Shown here: piece by piece, positions 40,610 to 49,031 of the stretch
How the letters are laid out: each line of letters begins with the position of its first letter
How positions within the stretch are numbered: the stretch's first letter is position 1
Source of the DNA: Actinoplanes lobatus
GTDB lineage: Bacteria > Actinomycetota > Actinomycetes > Mycobacteriales > Micromonosporaceae
Direction of reading: 5' to 3'
Assembly: GCF_014205215.1 (NCBI RefSeq)
Contig: NZ_JACHNC010000001.1
Span: forward strand, 1,927,001-1,991,000
DNA: 64,000 bases
The notes under the pieces: model-generated
The model's input: only the letters and a program-made list of their open reading frames with translations
The model's database searches: none
What the model was told of the DNA's origin: nothing
Made by a program: the position numbers and the translations under genes

Positions 40610-41209
40610 CTATCGCTGGGCGGCGAATCCCCGGCCCGCGTCGGCCAGCGCCTCACCGGCCAGCGCCCAGAACGACGTCGCCGTGGGATCCTCCAGCCAC
40701 ACGTTCAGCGAGATGCGCAGGGCGGCCAGGAAGGTGGCGGCGAGCAGCGTCGCCCGTACCCCTGAAGGGTCTGGGTCCTTGATCCGGACCGCGACCTCGG
40801 CGGCCAGCTCGCGCTCCAGCTCGGCGAAGATCCGCACCTGGGCGGCCGCCAGCGACGGGTGCCGGCGGACCAGACGGCTCCGGGAGATCCACTCGGGATC
40901 GGGATCGCCCCGGTCGCCGTAGAACTCGCCGGCGGCCGCGGTCAGCGCGGCCCACGGCGGCTCGTCCACCGGACGTGCCCGGACCAGCCCGGCCAGCTTC
41001 CGCATGCGGCGCAGATCGCCGTAGAAGAGCGCCTCCTCCTTGTTGGCGAAGTAGTTGGAGAAGGTCCGCCGGGAGACACCCGCCTCGTCGGCGATCGCCT
41101 CGACCGTGATCCGCTCCGGCCCGTGCTCCAGCGCCAGCCGCAGGGCCGCCTGGTAGAGGGCCTGCCGGGTGGCCTCTTTCTTGCGCTCCCGCAGGCCCGC
41201 CTCACTCAT
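40610..41209 (-). CDS. TetR-family regulator, probable repressor of the MFS exporter
   Basis: A 199-residue regulator with HTH RQALYQAALRLALEHGPERITVEAIADEAGVSRRTFSNYF. It is divergent from the DHA2-type exporter gene with 112 bases between starts. This is the standard arrangement of a drug-efflux repressor. It lies tail-to-tail with the other TetR gene (6 bases). Confidence 0.92.
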   Translation of the reverse strand: MSEAGLRERKKEATRQALYQAALRLALEHGPERITVEAIADEAGVSRRTFSNYFANKEEALFYGDLRRMRKLAGLVRARPVDEPPWAALTAAAGEFYGDRGDPDPEWISRSRLVRRHPSLAAAQVRIFAELERELAAEVAVRIKDPDPSGVRATLLAATFLAALRISLNVWLEDPTATSFWALAGEALADAGRGFAAQR

Positions 41210-41321
41210 GACCTGAGCGTACCGGCGTGTGATTCAGTTCCCAACGCGCAAACTTGCACACCGGGCAACCTTGAGCCGACAGTTGTCTGTACAAGCTTTC
41301 CGAGGAGAGGCCGGCCGCCTG

Positions 41322-42893
41322 ATGAGCGCACCCACCCTGGACCAGGTGGAGCAGCAGAGCCCGATGACGCACCGCGAGATCATGGAAGCCCTGTCCGGCC
41401 TCCTTCTCGTGCTCTTCGTCGCGATGGCCAGCTCCACCATCGTCTCCACCGCCCTACCGAAGATCATCGGTGACCTGAACGGCAGCCAGACCCAGTACAC
41501 CTGGGTGGTCACCGCGACCCTGCTGACCGCCACGGCGACCACCCCGATCTGGGGCAAACTCTCCGACCTCTACAGCAAGAAGCTGCTGGTCCAGCTCTCC
41601 ATCGTGCTGTTCGTGCTCGGCTCGCTCGCGGCCGGCTTCACCCAGACCACCGAGCAGCTGATCGCCGCCCGGGCCTTCCAGGGCCTCGGCATGGGCGGTG
41701 TGCAGGCGCTGGTGCAGGTCGCCATCGCCGCGATGATCCCGCCGCGGGAACGTGGCCGCTACAACGGGTACCTGGGCGGCGTCCTGGCCCTCGCCACCGT
41801 CGCCGGCCCGCTGCTGGGCGGCGTGATCGTGGACACCGAAGCGCTCGGCTGGCGCTGGTGCTTCTTCATCGGCGCGCCGTTCGCCGTGATCGCCCTGCTG
41901 GTCCTCCAGAAGACCCTGCACCTGCCGGTCATCCGCCGGGAGAACGTGAAGGTCGACTACCTGGGCGCCACCCTGATCGCCGCCGGCGTCAGCACCATCC
42001 TGATCTGGGTCTCATTCGTGGACGACTCGTTCGGCTGGGTCTCCTGGCAGACCTTCGCCATGGTCGGCGGCGGCCTGGCCCTGCTCGGCATCGCCACCTG
42101 GGTCGAGTCGCGCGTCGCCGAGCCGGTGGTGCCGCTGTCGATCGTCCGCCAGCGCACCACGGCCCTCGCCATCCTCGGCAGCCTGGCGGTCGGCATGGCG
42201 ATGTTCGGCGGCTCCGTCTTCCTCGGCCAGTACTTCCAGATCGGCCGCGGCTACAGCCCGACCGAGGCCGGCCTGCTGATGATCCCGATGATGTTCGGCA
42301 TCATGCTCTCCTCGACCATCGCCGGAAAGGCCATGACCAAGAGCGGCAAAATCAAGCCGTACGTGGTGGCCGGCACGATCATCCTGGTCATCGGGTTCGC
42401 CGGGCTCTCCGTGCTCGACCACGAGACCCCGCTCTGGTACATCGGCTCCGCCATGGCCCTGGTCGGCATCGGCGTCGGCATGTCCATGCAGAACCTGGTC
42501 CTGGCCGTGCAGAACACCGTCTCGCTCAAGGACATCGGGGCGGCCAGCTCGACCGTCGCGTTCTTCCGGTCACTGGGCGGCACGATCGGCGTCTCGGTCC
42601 TCGGCGCGGTCCTCGCCCGGCGGGTCACCGACTCGATCACCGAGCAGCTCACCGCGATGGGCGTACCGGCGGGCGGCAGTTCGGGCACCAGCTCGCTCAA
42701 CCTGAGCAGCCTGCCGGAGTCGATCCAGCACGTGGTCCGGGCCGCGTACGGGGACGCCACCGGGCACATCTTCCTGATCTCCATGGGCGTCGCGGTGATC
42801 GGCGTGGTGGCCGCGGTCGCCATGAAGCCGGCCAAGCTGCGCTCGACGGTCGATGTCTCCGCCCCCGCGAAGGTTCCCGCCTCCACGAAGTAG
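41322..42893 (+). CDS. MFS multidrug exporter, DHA2 family (14 helices)
   Basis: A 523-residue transporter with the loop motif GKLSDLYSKK, LAARAFQGLGMGG-type motif B/C (AARAFQGLGMGGVQALVQ) and about 14 helices. DHA2 proteins export lipophilic drugs by proton antiport. A short region at 475-490 (SSGTSSLNLSSLPESIQ) is the usual extracytoplasmic loop. The ATG at 41322 follows GAGGAGAGG with somewhat long spacing. The upstream region contains ACAGTTGTCTGT as a possible TetR site. Confidence 0.9.
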   Translation: MSAPTLDQVEQQSPMTHREIMEALSGLLLVLFVAMASSTIVSTALPKIIGDLNGSQTQYTWVVTATLLTATATTPIWGKLSDLYSKKLLVQLSIVLFVLGSLAAGFTQTTEQLIAARAFQGLGMGGVQALVQVAIAAMIPPRERGRYNGYLGGVLALATVAGPLLGGVIVDTEALGWRWCFFIGAPFAVIALLVLQKTLHLPVIRRENVKVDYLGATLIAAGVSTILIWVSFVDDSFGWVSWQTFAMVGGGLALLGIATWVESRVAEPVVPLSIVRQRTTALAILGSLAVGMAMFGGSVFLGQYFQIGRGYSPTEAGLLMIPMMFGIMLSSTIAGKAMTKSGKIKPYVVAGTIILVIGFAGLSVLDHETPLWYIGSAMALVGIGVGMSMQNLVLAVQNTVSLKDIGAASSTVAFFRSLGGTIGVSVLGAVLARRVTDSITEQLTAMGVPAGGSSGTSSLNLSSLPESIQHVVRAAYGDATGHIFLISMGVAVIGVVAAVAMKPAKLRSTVDVSAPAKVPASTK

Positions 42894-43012
42894 GGCAGAT
42901 CACTCCGCACTCCTTGGAATGATCCGCTCACGCAGCGCTAATCTCGGGTTTCCTCAGTCGTAACGTTCCCCGGCCGATGGTTCACGTCGGCAGAACAGAG
43001 GAGGAGGCTCGG

Positions 43013-44587
43013 ATGGTGCGGTCGGTCGACGCCGAGGTGCTCTCGGCCGCTCTGCTCACCATCGAGGACGAGCGTTCCTGGGACGCGCAGGCCGAGTTGA
43101 CCCGGGCGATCTCCATCGAGGAGGCCGCCCGGGTCCTCGGCGATCCACTCCTGATCGCCCGGGCCCGGCTCTGCCAGGCCAACATGCGGATGCGCTCGGG
43201 CGACGTCGCCGGGGCCGCCGAACAGATCTGGCAGGTCCACGAGTGGGCGGTCGGCAACGACGCCCGTCTCCTGCTCGCCCGCACCCATCTGATCTGGGCC
43301 TGCATCCACCAGTACCTCGGCGACTCCGAGCAGGCCCTGGAGCACGCGCTGCTCTCGGTCGAGCTGCTCGACGACGAGTCCACCACCCACATGCACATCT
43401 GGCACCGCACCAAACTCGCCGACGCGCTGTGGGCGGCCGGCTCGATGGACGCCGCCCGGCTCCGCTACGCGCAGGCCGAGGAGCTCGCCGTCCTCAGCGG
43501 GTCACCGGCCCTGCTCTGCCTGCTCAACAACCACGCCTACGCGGAGTACGACACCGGCCACCAGCAGCGCGCCGAAGAGGTCGCGAAACGCCTCCAGCGG
43601 CTGGCCGACGAACGCGGCATCCCCCTCGAACCGGCCTTCCTCGACACGGTCGGGGCCATCCAGATCGGCAACGGGCGGTTCGCCGAGGCCGAGGCCACCA
43701 TGCGGCTGTGCATCGAGCGGCATGCCGAGGGCCGCCACGAGGACGCCGACGCCCTCCCGGAGTACCTGTTGACCCTCGCCCAGGCGCAGCGCGGCCTCAG
43801 GGCGTATTCACGGGCCCAGGAGAGCCTCGACGAGTGCCGGGCCCTGTGCACCGAACGCGACCTCGTCGACGTCCTCGCCCGGGCGCACCAGGAGCAGGCC
43901 GAGCTGCACGCCGCCCGGGGCGAGTTCGCCGAGGCGTTCGCGGTGCACAAGACGTTCTTCACGGCGTACCAGAATCTGCACTCGCTCCAGCGGGAAGCGC
44001 GTACCCGTACCCGGCAGGCGATGTTCGAGACGGTCGAGGCCCGGCAGGAGGCCGAGCGGTTCCGCGAGCAGGCCCGCCGCGACCCGCTCACCGGGCTGCA
44101 CAACCGCCGCCACGTCGACGAGGTGCTGCCCGTCCTGATCGCGTCGGACCCGGCGCTCACCATCGCGCTGGTCGACCTCGACCACTTCAAACAGGTCAAC
44201 GACCGACTCTCGCACAGCGTCGGCGACCAGGTGCTGGTCAAGGTGGCCGCCCTGATCGCGGACGGGGCGGCGGCCGTCTGCCCGGAGGGTTTCACCGCGC
44301 GGATCGGCGGCGAGGAGTTCCTCGTCGTACTGCCCGGCACCCTTCCGGCCCGGGCGTTCGCCCTGCTCGACGGCATCCGCCGGACGATCCGGGAGCATGA
44401 CTGGCGCGACCTCACGCACGGCCTTCCGGTCACCGTGAGCATCGGTGTCGCCGCCGCCGCGGACGTCCCGGCGCCCACCCAGCCGACCCTTCTGTCCACT
44501 GCGGACGGTCACCTGTACTCTGCCAAGCACGCCGGACGTGATCGTGTCGTCTCGGCCGCCTCCCGGGGATACGCCTCGGCCGCCTGA
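43013..44587 (+). CDS. TPR-containing diguanylate cyclase (GGDEF)
   Basis: A 524-residue cytosolic protein. Residues ~20-350 are helical TPR-like repeats, followed by a coiled-coil (EARQEAERFREQARRD) and a GGDEF domain starting at DPLTGLHNRRHVD with active site RIGGEEFLVVLPG (about 428-440). It would make cyclic di-GMP; the A-site is intact. No EAL domain and no membrane helix are seen. ATG 43013 has GGAGG five bases upstream. Proteins of this build are common in Micromonosporaceae. Confidence 0.9.
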   Translation: MVRSVDAEVLSAALLTIEDERSWDAQAELTRAISIEEAARVLGDPLLIARARLCQANMRMRSGDVAGAAEQIWQVHEWAVGNDARLLLARTHLIWACIHQYLGDSEQALEHALLSVELLDDESTTHMHIWHRTKLADALWAAGSMDAARLRYAQAEELAVLSGSPALLCLLNNHAYAEYDTGHQQRAEEVAKRLQRLADERGIPLEPAFLDTVGAIQIGNGRFAEAEATMRLCIERHAEGRHEDADALPEYLLTLAQAQRGLRAYSRAQESLDECRALCTERDLVDVLARAHQEQAELHAARGEFAEAFAVHKTFFTAYQNLHSLQREARTRTRQAMFETVEARQEAERFREQARRDPLTGLHNRRHVDEVLPVLIASDPALTIALVDLDHFKQVNDRLSHSVGDQVLVKVAALIADGAAAVCPEGFTARIGGEEFLVVLPGTLPARAFALLDGIRRTIREHDWRDLTHGLPVTVSIGVAAAADVPAPTQPTLLSTADGHLYSAKHAGRDRVVSAASRGYASAA

Positions 44588-44677
44588 AATCCCCGATCGC
44601 GGGGGTGAAGTCGGTCGATCGTTCGGGCTAGGCTGATGGCGCTTGAGCTCGACAGGTTGTGTCGCAAGGAGGCGGTC

Positions 44678-45499
44678 GTGACAGAGGGCAGTTCCGCACC
44701 CACCGAGGTGGCTCCGCCCGGGGTCAACATCAACGTGCCGCACTCCGCCCGCATCTACGACTACTGGCTCGGCGGCAAGGACAACTTCGCCGTCGACCGT
44801 GCCGTCGGAGAGGCGATCATCCAGGCCATCCCCGGCATGAAGTACATGGCCGGCGAGAACCGGAAGTTCGTCCACCGGGCGGCCCGTGACCTGGTCGCCA
44901 AGGAGGGCATCCGCCAGTTCCTGGACATCGGCACCGGCATCCCGACCCGGCCCAACCTGCACGAGATCGCCCAGCAGATCGCACCCGAGACCCGCGTCGT
45001 CTACGTCGACAACGACCCGATCGTGCTGGTCCACGCCCGCGCCCTGATGATCAGCGACCCCGCCGGCCGTAGTGAGTACATCGCCGCCGACATCCGCAAG
45101 CCGCGCTCCATCCTCGACGACCCGGCCCTGCGCGACACCCTCGACCTGACCCAGCCGGTCGGCCTCACCCTGATCGCCATCCTGATGCTGCTCGCCGACA
45201 CCGACGACCCGTGGACCAAGGTCGCCGAGCTGCGCGACGCCCTGCCCTCCGGCAGCTGCCTGGCCATCACCCACCCGACCGCCGACTTCAACCCGGCCGA
45301 GGTCGACGCCGCGGTCGCCGCCGCCACCGGCGCCGGCATGACCCTGGTGGCCCGCAACCGCGAGGCCGTCGAGCGCTTCTTCGGCGACTGGGAGCTCCTC
45401 GAGCCCGGCCTGGTCCCGGTCTCGGCCTGGCGCCCGGACGGCAAGGTCGAAAACCCGGAGGCCGCCTACTACTGGTCAGGCGTGGCCCGCAAGCCTTAA
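44678..45499 (+). CDS. SAM-dependent methyltransferase, DUF574 family
   Basis: A 273-residue protein of the actinobacterial DUF574 (PF04672) family: VNINVPHSARIYDYWLGGKDNFAVDRAVGEAI, the SAM motif FLDIGTGIPTRPNLHE, VVYVDNDPIVLVHA. The substrate is unknown. GTG 44678 is preferred because AAGGAGG lies five bases before it. Confidence 0.9.
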   Translation: MTEGSSAPTEVAPPGVNINVPHSARIYDYWLGGKDNFAVDRAVGEAIIQAIPGMKYMAGENRKFVHRAARDLVAKEGIRQFLDIGTGIPTRPNLHEIAQQIAPETRVVYVDNDPIVLVHARALMISDPAGRSEYIAADIRKPRSILDDPALRDTLDLTQPVGLTLIAILMLLADTDDPWTKVAELRDALPSGSCLAITHPTADFNPAEVDAAVAAATGAGMTLVARNREAVERFFGDWELLEPGLVPVSAWRPDGKVENPEAAYYWSGVARKP

Positions 45500-45625
45500 C
45501 CCCTTCTCCGGTACTGGGGACAGATGATTCCCCGGCGCCCGCGGGGCGTGCCGACGTCGGGGAACCACCTACCTCGCCACCGCCGGTGTTTGCCATGGAG
45601 CAAAACGAGGTGGTCGAGCCCCTAC

Positions 45626-45668
45626 CCGGGTGGGCGGCCCAGCACGGGGAACCGCGCCGCCCACCCGG
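45626..45668. terminator. Perfect 13-bp hairpin between convergent genes
   Basis: CCGGGTGGGCGGC (45626-45638) pairs with GCCGCCCACCCGG (45656-45668), with a 17-base loop. There is no U-run. It separates the methyltransferase gene from the convergent small gene and probably acts as a bidirectional transcription stop. Confidence 0.6.
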
Positions 45669-45671
45669 TGA

Positions 45672-46046
45672 TCAAACGGGCGTGCTGCGCAACACCCTCA
45701 GGCGGGGGCGCTTGCACGCCGGGGGGACCGGCACGCTGTCGGCGCGGACGAGCATTTCGCGGACCGGACCCTCGCGGCCGGTGCGGTCGATGACGATGGC
45801 GTGGACGCCGAGCCAGAGGTCTCCCTCGTGCGGGATGGGCTGTGCCCAGTTCACCCGGAGCAGGCGGATCCGGATCGGGCCGATGCCGTAGCAGTAGTCC
45901 GATTCGGCGAACTCGTACACCGGCCAGGCCGGACCGCTCGGCCGCAGCCGGTGGTCACGGACACGCGGCGCCCGGGGCCGCGGCAGCCTGGCGGATCGTT
46001 GCTGGCGGTGGCAACGGACGAGCTCAGTCACGCGCGTCGGACTCAT
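45672..46046 (-). CDS. Hypothetical protein
   Basis: A 124-residue protein with a basic N-terminus (RCHRQQRSARLPRPRAPRVRDHRLRP) and a beta-rich C-terminus (YGIGPIRIRLLRVNWAQPIPHEGDLWLGVHAIVIDRTGREGPVREMLVRADSVP). I do not recognise it. The start overlaps the upstream gene by 23 bases, suggesting coupling. Related small proteins often sit beside XRE/DUF397 loci. Confidence 0.6.
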   Translation of the reverse strand: MSPTRVTELVRCHRQQRSARLPRPRAPRVRDHRLRPSGPAWPVYEFAESDYCYGIGPIRIRLLRVNWAQPIPHEGDLWLGVHAIVIDRTGREGPVREMLVRADSVPVPPACKRPRLRVLRSTPV

Positions 46047-46257
46047 CCTCCTCGGCAGGCGGCCGTCGCAGGATGGTCCCGCCGGGCCGGCTCAATCCAA
46101 AACGGTGGGTGACCGCGCTGGCCCGGGTCGACGCCGCGAACACATCGTCCGCGAACGGCTCGTCCCGGTAGACCAACGGGTTCGCCCGGCGCGAGCTGTC
46201 GGACGCGCCGGGCTCACTCGAATCGGGGTGCTCGGGGCCGAAGTTGGGTATCGACAT
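46024..46257 (-). CDS. Hypothetical acidic protein
   Basis: A 77-residue disordered acidic protein (MSIPNFGPEHPDSSEPGASDSSRR...). I chose ATG 46257 since AGAGGTG is eight bases upstream. It lies upstream of another small gene and is divergent from the DUF397 gene. Function unknown. Confidence 0.6.
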   Translation of the reverse strand: MSIPNFGPEHPDSSEPGASDSSRRANPLVYRDEPFADDVFAASTRASAVTHRFGLSRPGGTILRRPPAEEDESDARD

Positions 46258-46386
46258 ACTCGTCACCTCTCGCTCGGACGCCCCCGCCAGGGAGCCTCGC
46301 GCCGAGGCCGCAGACGTCGCTCCGCAGCCGACCCGTCACCTAAAGATGTCACCCTGAGTGACACCCCTAGGAACCAGTACGTGCGT

Positions 46387-46434
46387 TATCATGCTCAGAA
46401 TCTCGTGACTACGCAAGGCCAGATGCACGTGCAT
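46387..46434 (+). promoter_or_regulatory. Promoter/operator module of the DUF397 gene (copy 1)
   Basis: It has TATCATGCTC (46387-46396; likely -10), then 15 bases, then CGCAAGGCC-A-GATGCACGTGCAT (46412-46434) ending in the 12-bp palindrome ATGCACGTGCAT. The same order and spacing occur on the other strand at 47820-47867 before the XRE gene. The site lies just downstream of the -10, where a repressor would block. It starts 85 bases from the DUF397 start. Confidence 0.7.
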
Positions 46435-46518
46435 TTGCATCAGCGCCCAGTTTAGGCACGCAGAGACCACCGATTCCCGGATCGATGGGCGATCCGGGGC
46501 AAATCTAGGGAGCTTGGA

Positions 46519-46755
46519 ATGACCTATGTGGTCAACGGCATGCCTGCCGGCGAGCTGCAGGGCGTCACCTGGCAGAAGAGCCGGCGCAGCAACCCAAGTG
46601 GCAACTGCGTGGAGTGCGCCGTCCTGCCGGGTGGCGATGTTGCCGTGCGTAACTCCCGCGATCCCGAGGGTGCGGCACTGATCTACACCCGGGCCGAGAT
46701 CGAGGCGTTCCTCGGCGGCGTCCGCGACGGAGACTTCGACAACCTGATCGCCTGA
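46519..46755 (+). CDS. DUF397-domain protein
   Basis: A 78-residue protein with the DUF397 core (VTWQKSRRSNPSGNCVECAVLPGGDVAVRNSRDPEGAALIYTRAEIEAFLGGVRDGDFD). In Streptomyces, such proteins pair with XRE regulators (WhiJ/AbaA-type loci) and modulate development or antibiotics. The convergent gene at 46815 is that XRE partner. GGGAGC lies upstream of the ATG. Confidence 0.92.
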   Translation: MTYVVNGMPAGELQGVTWQKSRRSNPSGNCVECAVLPGGDVAVRNSRDPEGAALIYTRAEIEAFLGGVRDGDFDNLIA

Positions 46756-46776
46756 CCCTCAGGCATTCGACCGGGT

Positions 46777-46804
46777 CCGGCCGCGCGATGTCGCGGCCGG
46801 CCCT
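46777..46804. terminator. Hairpin between DUF397 and XRE genes
   Basis: CCGGCCGCG pairs with CGCGGCCGG (46777-46785, 46792-46800), followed by CCCTTTC. A terminator for the convergent pair. Confidence 0.65.
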
Positions 46805-46814
46805 TTCGTGCTGA

Positions 46815-47705
46815 TCAGGCCGGGCGGCCGACCTCGTTCAGCAGCTTGCCGAGGATCTCCGGCGTGTGGTTCGGCGGTTCCGCGTCGATGCAGACGCGCT
46901 CCATCGCCATGGCGTAGTGGTCCACGTCCTCGCGCTTGTCCAGGTAGATGGCGCTGGTCAGCTGTTCCACGTAGACCACGTCGGGCAGCTCCGGCTCGGG
47001 GAACCGCAGGATCGCGAACGGTCCGCCGGCCGCCGCGTGGCCGCCCGCCTGGAACGGGATGATCTGCAACCGGACGCTCGGCATCTTCGACGCCTCGATG
47101 AGCGCCTCGATCTGGGCGCGCATCACCTCGACGCCGCCGATCGGGCGCCGCAGCACCGCCTCGTCGATCACCGCCCACAGTTGCGGGCCACCCGAACGGG
47201 TGAGGATCTGCTGCCGCTGAAGACGAACGTCGACCCGCCGGTTGATCTCGTCGGCGGTGGCGCCGGCGTGACCCAACATGATCACGGCACGGGCGTAGTC
47301 GGGCGTCTGGAGCAGGCCCGGAACGAACTGGATCTCGTACGTCCGGATCAGCGAGGCCGCGGCCTCGAGACCGAGGTACGCCTGGAACCAGCCCGGAAGG
47401 ACATCGCTGAAATGCTGCCACCAGCCGGGGTTGTTGGCCTGGCGGGCGAGATTGATCAACGCGTCCCGCTCGGCCGAGTCGCTCACGCCGTACATGGTCA
47501 ACAGGTCCGCGACGTCACGTTCCTTGAAACTGACGCGGCCCAGCTCCATGCGGCTGATCTTCGATCCGGACGCACGGATCTCGTAACCCGCGGCCTCCCG
47601 GGTGATCCCCCTCGACTCCCGCAGCTTCCGAAGCTGGGAGCCGAGCAGGATGCGCAGCACGGTCGGGCCGCCTCCCGGCGCCTCCTCCTGCGAACCCGCG
47701 CTCAC
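46815..47705 (-). CDS. XRE-family regulator with DUF5753 domain
   Basis: A 296-residue regulator. The N-terminal HTH is LGSQLRKLRESRGITREAAGYEIRASGSKISRMELGRVSFKERDVADLL; residues ~95-290 are the DUF5753 domain (PGWFQAYLGLEAAASLIRTYEIQFVPGLLQTPDYARAV). It is the WhiJ-like partner of the DUF397 protein and probably binds the duplicated palindrome module upstream of both genes. The start is GTG 47705. Confidence 0.92.
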   Translation of the reverse strand: MSAGSQEEAPGGGPTVLRILLGSQLRKLRESRGITREAAGYEIRASGSKISRMELGRVSFKERDVADLLTMYGVSDSAERDALINLARQANNPGWWQHFSDVLPGWFQAYLGLEAAASLIRTYEIQFVPGLLQTPDYARAVIMLGHAGATADEINRRVDVRLQRQQILTRSGGPQLWAVIDEAVLRRPIGGVEVMRAQIEALIEASKMPSVRLQIIPFQAGGHAAAGGPFAILRFPEPELPDVVYVEQLTSAIYLDKREDVDHYAMAMERVCIDAEPPNHTPEILGKLLNEVGRPA

Positions 47706-47819
47706 CTGACTCCTCGTCGCTGCTCTGTGACTGCCGGCGCAGCCTTACGCATCCTAGAGCGGAGATCCTTCTCGCGGTACCGGCGGGATCGCGGCCTCAC
47801 GATCGTTCGTTCATTGCGG

Positions 47820-47867
47820 ATGCACGTGCATCCGGCCTTGCGAACGCACTTGATGACGAGCATGATA
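47820..47867 (-). promoter_or_regulatory. Promoter/operator module of the XRE gene (copy 2)
   Basis: Reading the minus strand: TATCATGCTC (47867-47858), 15 bases, CGCAAGGCC-G-GATGCACGTGCAT (47842-47820). The 10-bp box and 22 of 23 operator bases match copy 1 with the same spacing. It lies 115 bases upstream of the XRE start. Confidence 0.72.
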
Positions 47868-47987
47868 GCTGACAGACACGTACCAACCGCTGACGGAGCG
47901 TGCCGAAATCTTCGGCTGCTCAGCCGGTTGTGGGTGTTGCTCATGAAACACCGGAGCACCGCCTCGACACCTTGGAGGCAATCCCCC

Positions 47988-48287
47988 ATGCCGAACCTGA
48001 TGGCGTCCACTCCCACCGTGACCCCGCCCTACCGTGACCCGGCAGAGGTGGCCCCGGCCGAGAGCTACCGGCCAGCAGATCCGGTGTGGGTCTACCGGGA
48101 CGGCTGGCGGGCGGGTGTCATCGAGGCGGCCTCGCCACGCGCTGTCACGGTCACCTACCGGCCGGAGAACCATCGGGGCACCGGCGTGGACACCTTCACG
48201 GCGCCCTACGTGACGTCGCGGGCCGACGCCGACCCGGCTCTCGACCAGCGCGCTCTACGCCTGGTTCGCCGGAATCCGCTGCGATGA
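47988..48287 (+). CDS. Hypothetical protein, KOW/SH3-like beta fold likely
   Basis: A 99-residue protein (PADPVWVYRDGWRAGVIEAASPRAVTVTYRPENHRGTGVDTFTAPYVTSRAD). The V-W-V-Y-R-D-G-W-R-A-G-V pattern suggests a small SH3-like barrel, as in proteins from XRE/DUF397 neighbourhoods. The ATG at 47988 follows TTGGAGGCAATCCCCC. It is divergent from the XRE gene and coupled to the next. Confidence 0.7.
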   Translation: MPNLMASTPTVTPPYRDPAEVAPAESYRPADPVWVYRDGWRAGVIEAASPRAVTVTYRPENHRGTGVDTFTAPYVTSRADADPALDQRALRLVRRNPLR

Positions 48288-48478
48288 CCGGCGCGGTCAC
48301 GGTCTCGGCGGTGGTCGGGCTGCTCAGCCTCTTCTCCGGGGTCGCCCTCGGGTGGTATCTCCGTCGCACCAACGACTGGTGCCCAACCTGCGGCGAGCAA
48401 CTCTCGTGCGGCGCCTGCAAGATGCCGATCAACTGGTCGGAGCAGCAACAGAGCACCGCGCAGCGCTCGCCCGTGTAG
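48284..48478 (+). CDS. Small membrane protein with CxxC zinc ribbon
   Basis: A 64-residue protein with an N-terminal membrane helix (VTVSAVVGLLSLFSGVALGWYL) followed by WCPTCGEQLSCGACK, a four-Cys zinc motif. The ATG overlaps the previous TGA (ATGA). Function unknown. Confidence 0.7.
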   Translation: MTGAVTVSAVVGLLSLFSGVALGWYLRRTNDWCPTCGEQLSCGACKMPINWSEQQQSTAQRSPV

Positions 48479-48488
48479 TTTTACCAGC

Positions 48489-48827
48489 ATGACAGCGGTG
48501 AATGAGGAGCAGCAGCTGTCGTGCCGGGTCCGAGACGCCGCGCTGTCCCGGGCCTTCGAGTTCCTCGGCCGCCGGTGGAATGCCGCAGTGCTGGGCAAGC
48601 TTCACGACGGCCCGGTCGGTTTCCGGGAGCTGTCCCGCGGCATCGACGGGATCAGTGACTCGGTGCTCTCCAACCGCCTGTCCAGCCTGGTGTCGGCCGG
48701 CCTGATCATCCGGGCCGTCGACGAGGGCCCACCGGTCTCCGTCTCCTACACGCTCACCGAGGCCGGACGCGCCCTGATGCCGGCTCTCGATCAGATCGCG
48801 CTCTGGGCCAACGAGCACCTGCCCTGA
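48489..48827 (+). CDS. HxlR-family transcriptional regulator
   Basis: A 112-residue winged-helix protein (FLGRRWNAAVLGKLHDGPVGFRELSRGIDGISDSVLSNRLSSLVSAGLIIR). HxlR regulators respond to redox or electrophile stress and often control adjacent oxidoreductase genes; the nitroreductase at 49024 fits. The site at 49002-49031 is its probable operator. The regulator lacks the N-terminal Cys at the usual position (Cys is at 12). Confidence 0.88.
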   Translation: MTAVNEEQQLSCRVRDAALSRAFEFLGRRWNAAVLGKLHDGPVGFRELSRGIDGISDSVLSNRLSSLVSAGLIIRAVDEGPPVSVSYTLTEAGRALMPALDQIALWANEHLP

Positions 48828-49001
48828 GGTTTTGGAGCGCAACCGCTCACGCACGTCGCCCGGTGGGGCTCGCGTTCTGGACGCGCCAGCGGCCAGCGAG
48901 ACGCGCCGGGCCCTCGGCGGGAGCAGCGGTCTGTACCACCCACCCCGCTACGACAGGGATTTTCGGTTCTTAGTGATCATCTTCACGGGGGCTTTCTGAT
49001 G

Positions 49002-49031
49002 GTAAGCCACTAGTTTTTTAGAAGTGGATAC
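49002..49031. promoter_or_regulatory. Probable HxlR operator overlapping the nitroreductase start
   Basis: GTAAGCCACT and AGTGGATAC form an imperfect inverted repeat around an AT-rich centre (TAGTTTTTTAG), the architecture of HxlR sites. It overlaps the GTG at 49024, so binding would block initiation directly. Confidence 0.5.

Noticed and set aside
41281..41310. ACAGTTGTCTGT as a firm TetR operator
   Set aside because: The dyad has only 4-base arms and a single copy; too weak to list as a feature.
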